From SMBSF63 sp034003545 (GTDB lineage: Bacteria > Chloroflexota > Anaerolineae > Anaerolineales > Anaerolineaceae), in assembly GCA_964447155.1 (NCBI GenBank), contig CAYURM010000011.1, positions 1 through 64,000 of the forward strand: a stretch of DNA of 64,000 nucleotides, given 5' to 3'. Under the pieces are notes generated by a model that worked only from the letters and a program-made list of their open reading frames with translations, was not told where the DNA came from and made no database searches. This document shows positions 34,045 through 42,303 of this stretch, piece by piece; position 1 is the first letter of the stretch; the number at the start of each line of letters is the position of its first letter. Both the position numbers and the translations under genes were made by a program.

Positions 34045-36120
34045 TTAGTTGGTGATCCTGGTGTAGATACGTCCAGCGATGTCTTCAAAGATGGGGACGA
34101 GTTCAGCGCTGGTAGGGGCCAGATAATATTGCCCGCAGGACTCAAAATGCCCGGCGGTTTTACAGGGGTCGGTGGTACGGTCGCCGTCGTCTCCCACAGC
34201 GGCCATGTAGCGCAGCAGGTCTTCTGCGGTGTAGAAAAACGGATTCTGGCGCGGGGTACTGATCAGGGCGATCGAGTAAATGGCAATGTCATTGCCTGGC
34301 GGTTCTTTCAGGTTGTCTGATTTGGTCAGGGCGGCATCGTCGGTCATGTCATAGACATAATCGAGTACGCTGTAGTTGGTGTTGGGGGTCGCCCCCTGCC
34401 AGATGGTTCCGGGCGGGCAGGTTTCCTGGTTATCGTCAATGCAATAGCGCGGTCGGGAGGTATCTGTGACGGTACACAGAAACGGCCAGTAACCGCCTGC
34501 CGAGAAGGAATAATCGGGCGGGGTTTGGGCCTGTCCAAAACGCCCGTTGCAGAAGCCATTCGGATATTCGGGCGGGACGTTATTGGGAACGGAGGCGTTA
34601 TAGGTATCGCTGAGGTTTGCCATCCCATCGGAAAGGAAGACGATTACCCATACGGCGCCTGGCCTGCCTTCGGTTGCCAGCACGCCAGAAGCGGTGCGCA
34701 TGCCGCAGCCGGTGCAGGTGGAGAGGGGAGACAGGGAGGCAACCATTGGGCCGCCGCCATCGGGGTCGTTATCTGCCAGCCATTGCAGGGTGGTGTTGTG
34801 GTCATCGATGGTAAATTTCCCATCCAGGTTCCAGTCATAGGCATCGTAAAGATTGTCATCGTCGCAGGGCAGGCCGCCCGGATCGGGAAAGTCGTAGTCG
34901 GGGCCGGAGGCGTGAATGCCCCAGGCCTTGCAGGAGCAGGGAGCATTGCTGCCGGGCGTAGTGGAATGGCTGTCACATTTTCCGGCACTGTCGGTACATT
35001 TTGGTGCGCCTTCATCGTACGTCCACCAGCGGTCGTCCATTTTATGGTCGGTCATTGCCGGGCAGGTGTAGCCGGTTTTGGCAGGGCTGTCCCAGTCCAG
35101 GCCGTCGCCGTCGCGGTCTTCGGGGTTGACGGGGTTAAAGCGTCCGGAACCCTGCCACATGCCCCAGCGGTATTTCCGGTCGGGGTCATCGTGCAGGCGG
35201 ATGGCATTCACGGCGGTCTTTGCGTTGGCCATGGAGTTGCTCAGGCTGACGGAAACCCCGGCCTGGTTTTTGATCGGCTGGACGATGGCCTGGCTGTCAA
35301 AGGTGACCAGAGAAACCTGGTCGTAGCCGGGATAGAGCGAGTCGATCAGCGCTTTGGCTGCAAGTTTGGCGTCCAGCAAGGGCTGACAGGAGCCCGGATC
35401 ATCGGGGTTATAGCCTGCTTGACCGACCGGGACCGGGTTGCAGCCTGAGGCGCCGTTGGGATTGTAGCCGAGAACGTTGTATGGGGTAGGATGTATGGTT
35501 TCCTCGCCCATCGATTCAGAGACGTCCAGCACGATGACCACATCAATCGGGGCGGCTTCGGAAATGGAGTAGGTGGTGAGATTGATGGTTTCAAAACCGA
35601 GCAAGTGGAGGAAGTAGAGCGGGGCATCCATATTGGCGCCGACGTAGATCAGCTTGCGCGGCGATTCGTTGGCCGTGGTATCCGGGCAAAGGTTATAAAA
35701 CTCGGGGATTGTGGTTTGCAGGTCAGCATCCCGCAGACCGTCGGAGTTTTCATCACAGACTCTTAGGTTAAGTGTGGTCACGCCGGTATCCACATTGTGC
35801 ATGTGCAGCACTTCCGCTGCGGTTTGTTCCATGGAGATAACCCGTTCAGCGGTATTGACGTTGCCTTCAAAGCTTTTGAAGTCGTTGGCAGCGGCCACTG
35901 CAGCGGCATCGACGGCGCGCTTAAGCTGGCCGTAGGTAATATACATGGCCCCGGCATCTACAGCGAGGCCGACGAAAAACAGCAGGGCCAGCAAAGCCAC
36001 CGCAAAAACGACCATGATCTGGCCGCGCGAGTGTTTTGGTTGGCGGGTATCCGGGTTAGGGCGATGGTTTGGGCGTGGCCGTTGGCGCTGCCGCCGGGAG
36101 TGGCATGATTGTGTATGCAT
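34045..36120 (-). CDS. TadG-like protein with von Willebrand factor A domain
   Basis: A 691-residue protein. Residues about 33-60 are the Tad-type membrane segment (RGQIMVVFAVALLALLFFVG). A VWA domain begins near 193 with VVIVLDVSESMG; the DxSxS metal-site motif is complete and is followed by long insertions rich in Asp, Cys and Pro. TadG-like proteins are minor components of Flp/Tad pili. The start overlaps the end of the upstream TadE gene by 65 bases in another frame, unusually long; the Arg-rich N-terminus (QSCHSRRQRQRPRPNHR) lies in this overlap. An alternative internal start near residue 36 would remove it. Confidence 0.78.
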   Translation of the reverse strand: MHTQSCHSRRQRQRPRPNHRPNPDTRQPKHSRGQIMVVFAVALLALLFFVGLAVDAGAMYITYGQLKRAVDAAAVAAANDFKSFEGNVNTAERVISMEQTAAEVLHMHNVDTGVTTLNLRVCDENSDGLRDADLQTTIPEFYNLCPDTTANESPRKLIYVGANMDAPLYFLHLLGFETINLTTYSISEAAPIDVVIVLDVSESMGEETIHPTPYNVLGYNPNGASGCNPVPVGQAGYNPDDPGSCQPLLDAKLAAKALIDSLYPGYDQVSLVTFDSQAIVQPIKNQAGVSVSLSNSMANAKTAVNAIRLHDDPDRKYRWGMWQGSGRFNPVNPEDRDGDGLDWDSPAKTGYTCPAMTDHKMDDRWWTYDEGAPKCTDSAGKCDSHSTTPGSNAPCSCKAWGIHASGPDYDFPDPGGLPCDDDNLYDAYDWNLDGKFTIDDHNTTLQWLADNDPDGGGPMVASLSPLSTCTGCGMRTASGVLATEGRPGAVWVIVFLSDGMANLSDTYNASVPNNVPPEYPNGFCNGRFGQAQTPPDYSFSAGGYWPFLCTVTDTSRPRYCIDDNQETCPPGTIWQGATPNTNYSVLDYVYDMTDDAALTKSDNLKEPPGNDIAIYSIALISTPRQNPFFYTAEDLLRYMAAVGDDGDRTTDPCKTAGHFESCGQYYLAPTSAELVPIFEDIAGRIYTRITN

Positions 36121-36886
36121 GGAGCCTCATCGGGTTTGGAATAAAAGCGGTGATAAAGGGAATATTCAACACTTGTTCGTAACAATAATAAAATTCGACG
36201 GCCACAAATCCGCGGTTGGGGCGGGAAGCCGGGGTGGGGGTGTTGGGACCGACGTTCAATAGGCTGGCCATGCGGGCTTCGGTGTAATATGGCTCGGCCT
36301 GAACGATGTTGGCTGCGTCCTGATCCCCGGTACAGTCGTATTGCCAGTTGTTGGAATGGGTCGTATCCAGATCATGGTTAGACAATGCCCAGGTCGTGAC
36401 CGGGGATTCTGAACTGCTCTGGCGGTTGACCACGGTGAAGACGGAAATGAGGACATCATCGGTTTCGGGCTTTAACTCCACAAAGGGATTGAGACCGTTG
36501 CAGAATTTGCAGTGCGCCGGACGGCCGGCATCGCCAACAGCATAGCTCATACAGTCCAGGCATTGTCCATCGGTTGTGGGGGGAGAGAAAATGCAGGCAG
36601 TGTGCCAGTAGAAGTTGAACGGCTCGGGAGCGCTGCAATCCACATCTGCGATCTGGGCCTGGATTTCCGGCCGCGAGTCGCGGGCCGAGGCAAAACGGGC
36701 GGCCTCACGGGTCAGGTCAAGCGCATCCAGATAGCGGCCGAGGAACATGGTGACTTCAACCACCCCCAACAGCAGGATGATCAGGATGGGCAGCACCAGC
36801 GCAAGCTCTACAAAGGACTGACCGCGCCAGCGGGAACCGTCGTCTTTTGGGTGAAACAATGGATGGCGTTCGAAGAAATTTTTCAT
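36056..36886 (-). CDS. TadE-like pseudopilin
   Basis: A 276-residue protein with a prepilin-type N-terminus: basic residues, then GQSFVELALVLPILIILLLG, where the Glu follows the presumed cleavage site. The ectodomain has a Cys-rich patch (DGQCLDCMSYAV, AHCKFCNG) that could bind metal or form disulfides, and a Pro/Thr tail (PTATPKPSP). The ATG at 36886 has AAGGTAA upstream and lies after the promoter at 36923-36951, so a longer frame to 36934 is rejected. First gene of the three-gene pseudopilin operon. Confidence 0.8.
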   Translation of the reverse strand: MKNFFERHPLFHPKDDGSRWRGQSFVELALVLPILIILLLGVVEVTMFLGRYLDALDLTREAARFASARDSRPEIQAQIADVDCSAPEPFNFYWHTACIFSPPTTDGQCLDCMSYAVGDAGRPAHCKFCNGLNPFVELKPETDDVLISVFTVVNRQSSSESPVTTWALSNHDLDTTHSNNWQYDCTGDQDAANIVQAEPYYTEARMASLLNVGPNTPTPASRPNRGFVAVEFYYCYEQVLNIPFITAFIPNPMRLHAYTIMPLPAAAPTATPKPSP

Positions 36887-36922
36887 GGTTACCTTGATAG
36901 TCGATCTTAAATACCTGATTTT

Positions 36923-36951
36923 ACGATACAGCACTGCAGGAAAAAAGTCAA
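36923..36951 (-). promoter_or_regulatory. Promoter of the Tad pseudopilin operon
   Basis: Minus strand TTGACT (36951-36946), 17-base spacer, TATCGT (36928-36923). The start would be near 36916, about 30 bases before the ATG. Confidence 0.55.
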
Positions 36952-37138
36952 TGCGGTTTAAGCAACTGTACAGTGATTCAGACGATTTTGTAACGAAAAC
37001 GCGACAATCGATGAGTGAATGGGTGTTTGCCGGTTTTACCTGCTGGATTGCCGGTTATGACCATTGTCTTGCGCCTGAAAATCTGTCATACTGGGAACAG
37101 GAATAGAACAAAAGTTCTGTTTGAAAGGAGACCTGCGA

Positions 37139-37429
37139 TTGTGTCCGAATCCAGACACCCCCAGGCGGGCAAAAACAGCCATTTCTGGCCTTGCCAGGGA
37201 GATCAGCATTCTGCGCGGGCTGATTGGGCGGATCAATGCCCTGGCGGAGGAAGAAACCACCCTGCCGGAACTGCGGCGGGTGCTGGACAGTTTGAGCAGC
37301 GCCAGCGTACGCCTGGTCAATCTGCTGCAGGCTGAGAAGCGTTTGCATGAGGAGGGCAATGCGCACGCCGCGGCTTTGCAAGCCGCTTTGTCCGAGATGT
37401 TGAAGCGATTTGAACAGTCAGACGAGTAG
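37139..37429 (+). CDS. Small phage-module protein, possibly frameshifted
   Basis: About 96 residues, starting with TTG eight bases after AAAGGAG. The body (LAREISILRGLIGRINALAE, then LRRVLDSLSSASVRLVNLLQ) is helical, as in small proteins encoded just before terminase in this kind of cassette. A GTG at 37141, in the neighbouring frame and also well placed, opens a frame MSESRHPQAGKNSHFW that looks more like a phage N-terminus. The true product may combine both, with a frame change near the AAAAA at 37172-37176. Function unknown; a small terminase or DNA-binding role is a guess from position. Confidence 0.5.
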   Translation: MCPNPDTPRRAKTAISGLAREISILRGLIGRINALAEEETTLPELRRVLDSLSSASVRLVNLLQAEKRLHEEGNAHAAALQAALSEMLKRFEQSDE

Positions 37430-37590
37430 CTTAACCACGGTGGTGGAGAAAAGGGCTGGCAGCGCCTATCTTAAGCGGCCATTGGCTGGCGGTGCAACGG
37501 TGCGGACAAGCACCCGAAACCAACGGAACCCTTGCACCAGCCAGGCTGCCAGCCCAAAGGGGGGATTTGCCCCGCCCGCTGTGAGGACAG

Positions 37591-37677
37591 CCTCCCGCAG
37601 GGTTGGTTTGGATGCAGGGTGATGAAGCCGCAGCGTTGCGAAAATGGACGGATATTGCCTTCGAAACCTGCGGGAGG
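37591..37677. repeat. 87-bp element with 11-bp terminal inverted repeats
   Basis: Ends are CCTCCCGCAGG and CCTGCGGGAGG, with TTCGAAA just inside the right end. The copy at 57655-57743 shares the TTCGAAA and an AAGCC inside; the copy at 55990-56078 shares only the ends. The near-constant size (87-89 bp) suggests a mobile or structured element. Confidence 0.7.
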
Positions 37678-37692
37678 AAGCATACCTTTCAG

Positions 37693-37718
37693 GTAATAAC
37701 GACTGAAGTCGTTACTAC
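37693..37718. repeat. AACGACT-family palindrome
   Basis: GTAATAACGACT and AGTCGTTACTAC around GA, one mismatch. Same family as 13237-13262. Confidence 0.7.
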
Positions 37719-37869
37719 AATCACCGCAACGCAAGATATTACAAACCACGGAGATTCTTTTCATGCAGTGACCGCATTATTTACCAAAGGAAGGCTGGTG
37801 CGGTCGAACATCGTGCCCGAAGGGTAAAGCACAACTTGCACCTGGTTCAGTAAAAAGGAGACTTACCCG

Positions 37870-38148
37870 ATGCAGGATCCACACGCCGCGCTGATCGCGG
37901 AACAGATGCACCATGCGCTGGATTTGATGCGCTCGGAGATCGACCTGCTCAAGGCGCGCCAGGCGAGCAATATCGAGCTGATTGACCACCGCCTGTCGCG
38001 GCTGGAAGGTCAGGTGCGGGATCACGAATTGCGCTTGCAGGAGGCCACCCAGGGGGTGACCCAGTTCAAGGTGTGGTCGGGGTTGACCTCAGGCAGTTCC
38101 TCGATTTTGGCGGTGGCGGCCTTCCTCAAAGCGGTGATTGGTCTGTGA
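37870..38148 (+). CDS. Coiled-coil membrane protein, XhlA-like
   Basis: A 92-residue protein. Residues about 10-65 are a charged heptad-like helix (LMRSEIDLLKARQASNIELI); residues 72-92 form one hydrophobic segment at the C-terminus (SGSSSILAVAAFLKAVIGL). This is the topology of XhlA-type holin accessory proteins, which help phage lysis, but no sequence match can be claimed. A good AAAGGAG precedes the ATG. Its TGA shares one base with the terminase ATG (TGATG), so translation is coupled to packaging. Confidence 0.65.
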   Translation: MQDPHAALIAEQMHHALDLMRSEIDLLKARQASNIELIDHRLSRLEGQVRDHELRLQEATQGVTQFKVWSGLTSGSSSILAVAAFLKAVIGL

Positions 38149-39677
38149 TGGAACTACGCCAGGCCTACCTGTATTTGTTGGCAGATCCGCTGCGGTTTTC
38201 TCAGGCTGCATCGGGCATCACCCTGCGGGATTATCAGGCTGAGGCGGCGCTGGCGATTCTTGAATCGGTGCGCCGCGGGCTGGGGTTGAGCTTTGTGGTC
38301 ATGTTCCCGCGCCAATCCGGCAAGAATGAGCTTCAGGCGCAGTTGGAAGCCTATCTGCTTCTGCTGCTTTCGCAGACAGATGCCGAGCTGGTCAAGGTGT
38401 CACCCACCTGGAAGCCGCAGGCCCAGAATGCCATGCGCCGCCTGGAGCGCACGCTCTCGGCCAATTTGCTGACGCGTGACCTGTGGAAGAAGGAGTCGGG
38501 CTACATCTACCGGGTGGGCCGGGCGCGCATCTTTTTTTTCTCGGGTAACCCGGAGGCCAACATTGTCGGTGCGACGGCCAGCACCCTGCTGGAGGTGGAT
38601 GAAGCCCAGGATGTGCTGCCGGAGAAATTTGACAAGGATATTGCTCCCATGGCCGCTGCGACCAATGCCACCCGGGTTTTCTTTGGCACGGCCTGGACCA
38701 GCGATACCCTGCTGGCCCGTGAGCTGCGCGCCGCCCGCCAGGCAGAGGCCGCGGACGGGATCCGGCGGGCGTTTGTGTTGACGGCCGAAGAGGTGGGCGC
38801 AGTACTGCCTGCGTACCGCACTTTTGTGGCCGATCAGGTCGCCCGCCTGGGGCGCAGCCATCCGATGGTGCGCACGCAGTTCTATTGTGAGGAGATCGAG
38901 GCGGGGGGAGGGTTGTTCCCGCTAGAGCGGCGCAGACTGATGCAGGGGCAACACGCGTCATTGGATGCTCCGCAACAAGGAGAGGCGTATGCGTTTTTGA
39001 TCGATGTAGGCGGGGAAGATGCAGCGGGTGCTTCACTGACAGAGGACGGATTACAAAACCCGGCCCGCGACCTGACCGCGCTGACCATCGTCTCGGTGGG
39101 CCTGGCCGGGCTGGATGATCCCCTGCTGTGCAAACCAGCCTACCGCGTGGTGCAGCGCCGCCAGTGGCAGGGCACTCTCCACAGCCAGCTTTACGGGCAG
39201 ATGATGGCCTTGATCGAGAGGTGGCAGCCGCAGCAGGTGGTGGTGGACGCCACCGGCGTGGGTGCCGGGCTGGCGAGTTTCCTCAGCGCGGCGCTGCCAG
39301 GACGGGTGACGCCGTTTGTGTTCACCCCGGCCAGCAAGTCCAAACTGGGCTGGGATTTTCTGGGAGTGATCGAGACAGGGCGCTTCAAGGATCATTGCTC
39401 CGATGGGGCGGATACGAAAGCGCTTCACTTGCAGGAGTTGTTTCGGCGTCAGACCGCGGCTTGCGAATGCCTGGTGCGCAGTGGTCCGGGGCATCAACTG
39501 GCCTGGGGTGTGCGGGACGGCCGGCGAGAGGCGGACGGCAGCGACTGGCTGCATGACGATTTGCTGGTCTCGGCGGCGCTGTGCGCCGTGCTGGATGACC
39601 TGCCCTGGTCAACGCCGCTGCCAGGGGCCATCCTGCAGTCGGTGGATCCGCTGGAGGAACTGGATCATGGGTTTTAG
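38148..39677 (+). CDS. Phage terminase large subunit
   Basis: A 509-residue DNA-packaging motor. The ATPase domain carries an adenine/Q-motif region (ITLRDYQAEAAL), Walker A MFPRQSGKN (residues 52-60) and Walker B LLEVDEAQDV (catalytic Glu after Asp151). The nuclease domain has DVGGED, VVVDATGVGAGL and HDDLLVSAALC, supplying the acidic metal ligands. All catalytic motifs are intact and length is normal. The frame is open from 38073, but the ATG at 38148 overlaps the previous stop and begins the protein proper. No separate small subunit is recognised. Confidence 0.93.
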   Translation: MELRQAYLYLLADPLRFSQAASGITLRDYQAEAALAILESVRRGLGLSFVVMFPRQSGKNELQAQLEAYLLLLLSQTDAELVKVSPTWKPQAQNAMRRLERTLSANLLTRDLWKKESGYIYRVGRARIFFFSGNPEANIVGATASTLLEVDEAQDVLPEKFDKDIAPMAAATNATRVFFGTAWTSDTLLARELRAARQAEAADGIRRAFVLTAEEVGAVLPAYRTFVADQVARLGRSHPMVRTQFYCEEIEAGGGLFPLERRRLMQGQHASLDAPQQGEAYAFLIDVGGEDAAGASLTEDGLQNPARDLTALTIVSVGLAGLDDPLLCKPAYRVVQRRQWQGTLHSQLYGQMMALIERWQPQQVVVDATGVGAGLASFLSAALPGRVTPFVFTPASKSKLGWDFLGVIETGRFKDHCSDGADTKALHLQELFRRQTAACECLVRSGPGHQLAWGVRDGRREADGSDWLHDDLLVSAALCAVLDDLPWSTPLPGAILQSVDPLEELDHGF

Positions 39678-39823
39678 GGTATGTTTTTGTAGGGACGCGT
39701 TTCTAACCTGTCTGCTTTGCCCGTCTGTAAAGCGCGAGACAGTCCGTTAGGGCACAGCCCGTTCTTCCTGGGGAGGATGATTGCTCTGAACGGGAGAAGG
39801 AATACCGAATTGGAGGTTGCTGA

Positions 39824-39846
39824 AGGGTGCGTTGCCAACGCACCCT
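39824..39846. repeat. GGTGCGTT palindrome
   Basis: Perfect 10-bp arms with a GCC centre. Family as at 29871-29894. Confidence 0.75.
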
Positions 39847-39925
39847 ACGCGGGGTGGTTTTGAAGTTTGGGTCACGCCGGTAGAGGGTGATTTTTGATGG
39901 ATTGTGATGGGTTGCGCGCTGGGGC

Positions 39926-39947
39926 GGACAGGTCGGGAGACCTGTCC
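39926..39947. repeat. GACCTGTCC palindrome
   Basis: GGACAGGTC and GACCTGTCC around GGGA. Related to 4761-4774; the ferritin terminator stem (56102-56128) uses a similar sequence. Confidence 0.7.
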
Positions 39948-39983
39948 CTACGGAGAAAGTACGTATGATAAGGAGGTTTATGT

Positions 39984-41423
39984 ATGCCAATATGGATCGA
40001 ACGAGTTTTCCCGCGGCAGGCGGCGCGCTTGCGCAGCACGGCTTTGAGCGCAGCTCCAGCGGAGACCGAGATGAGCTTCCCGCTGGGCCTGGCGGCGGGG
40101 AGCAACAATGACCGCGACCGCTTTCCCCATGACCGGCGCGAGGTACTGGCCCAGGCAGTGGAGGTCTGGCGGAGCAATCCCCTCGGGCGGCGGATCGTCG
40201 GGCTGACCTCGCAATACGTGCTGGGAGACGGGATCACTATCGCCAGTCCGCATACCGCCGCGGACAGGTTTCTGAAACAGTTTTGGGATCACCGCCTGAA
40301 CCGGATGGATACGCGCTGCGGCGAGTGGTGTGACGAATTGACCCGCACGGGCAACCTGTTTGTGCTGCTCTCCACGGATGTGGCGGGTATGTCCTATGTG
40401 CGTGCCTACCCCGCGGCCAGCATCGAGCGCATTGAAGCCCAGACCAATGACATTGAGCAGCCGTTGGCTTTCTGGCCGGTGCGCACCGTGCAGGAACTGG
40501 AGCCGTACGCCTGGCCGGCGTATGACGAGGCCAACGATCATCCTGATGCCAATGGCGGCTGGCCGACGGTGATGCTGCACTATGCGATCAATCGCCCGGT
40601 GGGGGCGCAGTGGGGCGAGTCAGATCTGGCGCCGCTGCTGCGCTGGTTGTCGCGCTATGCCAACTGGCTGGAGGACAGGGCGCGGCTCAACCGCTACCGC
40701 AACGCCTTCCTGTTCACCGTGAAAGGACGCTGGCCGACCGCCGCCCAGCGCATCGCCCGCCAGAATGAGCTGAATGCTAACCCGCCCCGGCCGGGCGCGA
40801 TCCTGGTCAGCGATGAGAGCGAGGACTGGTCAATTCTCAGTCCCAAGCTGGAGTCGTCAGATGCCAACAGCGATGGACTGGCCCTGAAGAAAATGATCGC
40901 GGCCGGGGCGGGCATTCCGCTGCATTTTCTGGCCGAGCCGGAGAGCAGCACGCGCACGACTGCCGAGGCGTCCGGCGGACCGACTTACCGTCATTACGAA
41001 CAGCGCCAACGTTACTTCCTGTGGGTGGTGGAAGATGTGCTGCGGGTGGTGCTTGCCCGGCGGGCGAAGATTGACCGGCGGGTTCCGGCAGGCGTGTTGT
41101 TGACTGTCAGCGGGGCGGATATCTCCTCCCGGGATAATATCTCGCTGGCGATGGCTGCCACCCAGATCAGCGCCATCTTCCAGGACATGCGCGACCGCGG
41201 ACTGGTGGATGACCGCGAGCTGCTGCGGATGATTTACCGCTATGCCGGTGAACCGGCAGATGTGGAGGTCCTGCTGGCGGATGGAGCGGGTGCGCCGCCG
41301 GTGGTGGAGGGCTTCAAAGGCATGGAAATGGAGCGGCGTTCCAGGCCGGCTGCCCCGGCGGATGCCTTGCAGCCGGACGGAATGGATCTGAAGGACTCGC
41401 TGGTGGAAGGCAGTGCAGCATGA
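39984..41423 (+). CDS. Phage portal protein
   Basis: A 479-residue protein that would form the dodecameric ring through which DNA enters the capsid. Family-like segments: NPLGRRIVGLTSQYVLGDGI near the N-terminus, DELTRTGNLFVLLSTD, the stem/clip region WLEDRARLNRYRNAFLF, and AAGAGIPLHFLAEPESSTRT, which matches the pattern of portals with a conserved GIPxxxL. The ATG has AAGGAGG nine bases upstream. The last bases overlap the M23 gene by ATGA, so the two are coupled. Confidence 0.88.
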   Translation: MPIWIERVFPRQAARLRSTALSAAPAETEMSFPLGLAAGSNNDRDRFPHDRREVLAQAVEVWRSNPLGRRIVGLTSQYVLGDGITIASPHTAADRFLKQFWDHRLNRMDTRCGEWCDELTRTGNLFVLLSTDVAGMSYVRAYPAASIERIEAQTNDIEQPLAFWPVRTVQELEPYAWPAYDEANDHPDANGGWPTVMLHYAINRPVGAQWGESDLAPLLRWLSRYANWLEDRARLNRYRNAFLFTVKGRWPTAAQRIARQNELNANPPRPGAILVSDESEDWSILSPKLESSDANSDGLALKKMIAAGAGIPLHFLAEPESSTRTTAEASGGPTYRHYEQRQRYFLWVVEDVLRVVLARRAKIDRRVPAGVLLTVSGADISSRDNISLAMAATQISAIFQDMRDRGLVDDRELLRMIYRYAGEPADVEVLLADGAGAPPVVEGFKGMEMERRSRPAAPADALQPDGMDLKDSLVEGSAA

Positions 41424-42166
41424 CGGAATTGAAATTGGCCTGGCCTGCAGCGCGTACTACGCCGGTCACCCAGGGGTTTGGAGAAAATGCGCACGTCTAT
41501 GCCCGCTTTGGTCTGGCGGGGCATAACGGGCTGGACTTTGGCCTGCCGGCGGGCACACCGGTTCAGGCCGCAGCGGACGGGGTGGTGACGCAGGCGGAAG
41601 CGGTAGATCGGGGTGGATATGGCTGTCATGTGCGCCTGCTGCATGAGGACGGGCGGGTGACGATCTATGGACATCTTGCACGCCCAATGGTGAAGACCGG
41701 CCAGGCAGTGCGGGCCAATGAGAAGATTGGCCTCTCAGGCAACAGCGGTTTTTCGACCGGGCCGCATTTGCATTTTGAAGTGCGTTTACCTGGGCAGGAG
41801 CAGAATGGCTACGGCGGGGCGGTGGATCCGCTTCCGCTGCTGGAAGCCGGGCGAATGTCCCTGCCGGTAAATCCGGATTTTCCGGAAAGCGAGCAATGGC
41901 TGGTCAGTACGGCGCTGAATATGCGGCTGCAGCCATCGTTTAATCATACCTTGCGCGGCTGTTTGCGAACCGGGGATGTGGTCACTTTGGCTGGCCCGCA
42001 GGAGGTGACTGAAAACGGGTTTTGCTTCGTCCCGGTAGTGGTTTGGGTGGCAAAAGCGTACTTAATGCCATTGGCATACGGGAGTTGGAAATCGGACAAA
42101 AACACGAAGATTTCCACATCTTCCACGACTTATCCACAGATTTTGGCGAGTTATCCACAGTTTTGA
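41420..42166 (+). CDS. M23 (LytM-type) peptidase with SH3-like region
   Basis: A 248-residue cell-wall endopeptidase, the likely lysis or tail-tip enzyme of the cassette. Zinc ligands are GHNGLDFG (HxxxD) and GPHLHFEVRL (HxH); VYGH-type YGHLARPMVKTGQAV is also typical. Residues about 160-215 look like an SH3-type cell-wall-binding unit (ALNMRLQPSFNHTLRGCLRTG). There is no signal peptide, so export depends on a holin. The last 30 codons run through a DnaA-box-like cluster and encode a Ser/Thr-rich tail unlike the family, perhaps a later addition. Confidence 0.88.
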   Translation: MTELKLAWPAARTTPVTQGFGENAHVYARFGLAGHNGLDFGLPAGTPVQAAADGVVTQAEAVDRGGYGCHVRLLHEDGRVTIYGHLARPMVKTGQAVRANEKIGLSGNSGFSTGPHLHFEVRLPGQEQNGYGGAVDPLPLLEAGRMSLPVNPDFPESEQWLVSTALNMRLQPSFNHTLRGCLRTGDVVTLAGPQEVTENGFCFVPVVVWVAKAYLMPLAYGSWKSDKNTKISTSSTTYPQILASYPQF

Positions 42167-42294
42167 GAGTTTTTGGACTGCTGTTGGGTACGGATTCCCT
42201 CGTAAAATTGCTCCTTTTCATTATATGCAAGTCCGTATCCGGCTGGCAGGGATGTGATCGAACAGGATGGTTTTTCCACAGGTTTTTCCACAGG
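42111..42294 (+). repeat. TCCACA motif cluster with two DnaA boxes and a 12-bp tandem repeat
   Basis: TTTCCACA (42111-42118), TTCCACGA (42121), TTATCCACA at 42130-42138 and 42151-42159 (both perfect E. coli-type DnaA boxes, 21 bases apart), then TTTTTCCACAGG twice back to back (42271-42282, 42283-42294). The last copy runs into AGGAGG, the ribosome-binding site of the capsid gene. A further TTTTTCCAC (44722-44730) precedes the holin-like gene. Confidence 0.75.
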
Positions 42295-42303
42295 AGGATG
42301 AGT

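Larger units (their letters stand above)
37430..37869. other. Gap in the phage-derived cassette filled with host-type repeats
   Basis: About 440 bases without a gene. It contains an 87-bp element with 11-bp inverted ends (37591-37677) and a palindrome of the AACGACT family (37693-37718). The rest shows no coding pattern. AAAGGAG just before 37870 serves the next gene. Confidence 0.6.
39678..39983. other. Gap in the phage-derived cassette with two host-type palindromes
   Basis: About 306 bases without a gene. AGGGTGCGTT / AACGCACCCT (39824-39846) and GGACAGGTC / GACCTGTCC (39926-39947) are both families seen elsewhere in the window. AAGGAGG precedes the portal start. Confidence 0.65.

Noticed and set aside
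37015..37335. 106-codon frame overlapping the first cassette gene as a separate gene
   Set aside because: Only its short middle part looks phage-like; treated as a frameshift possibility instead.
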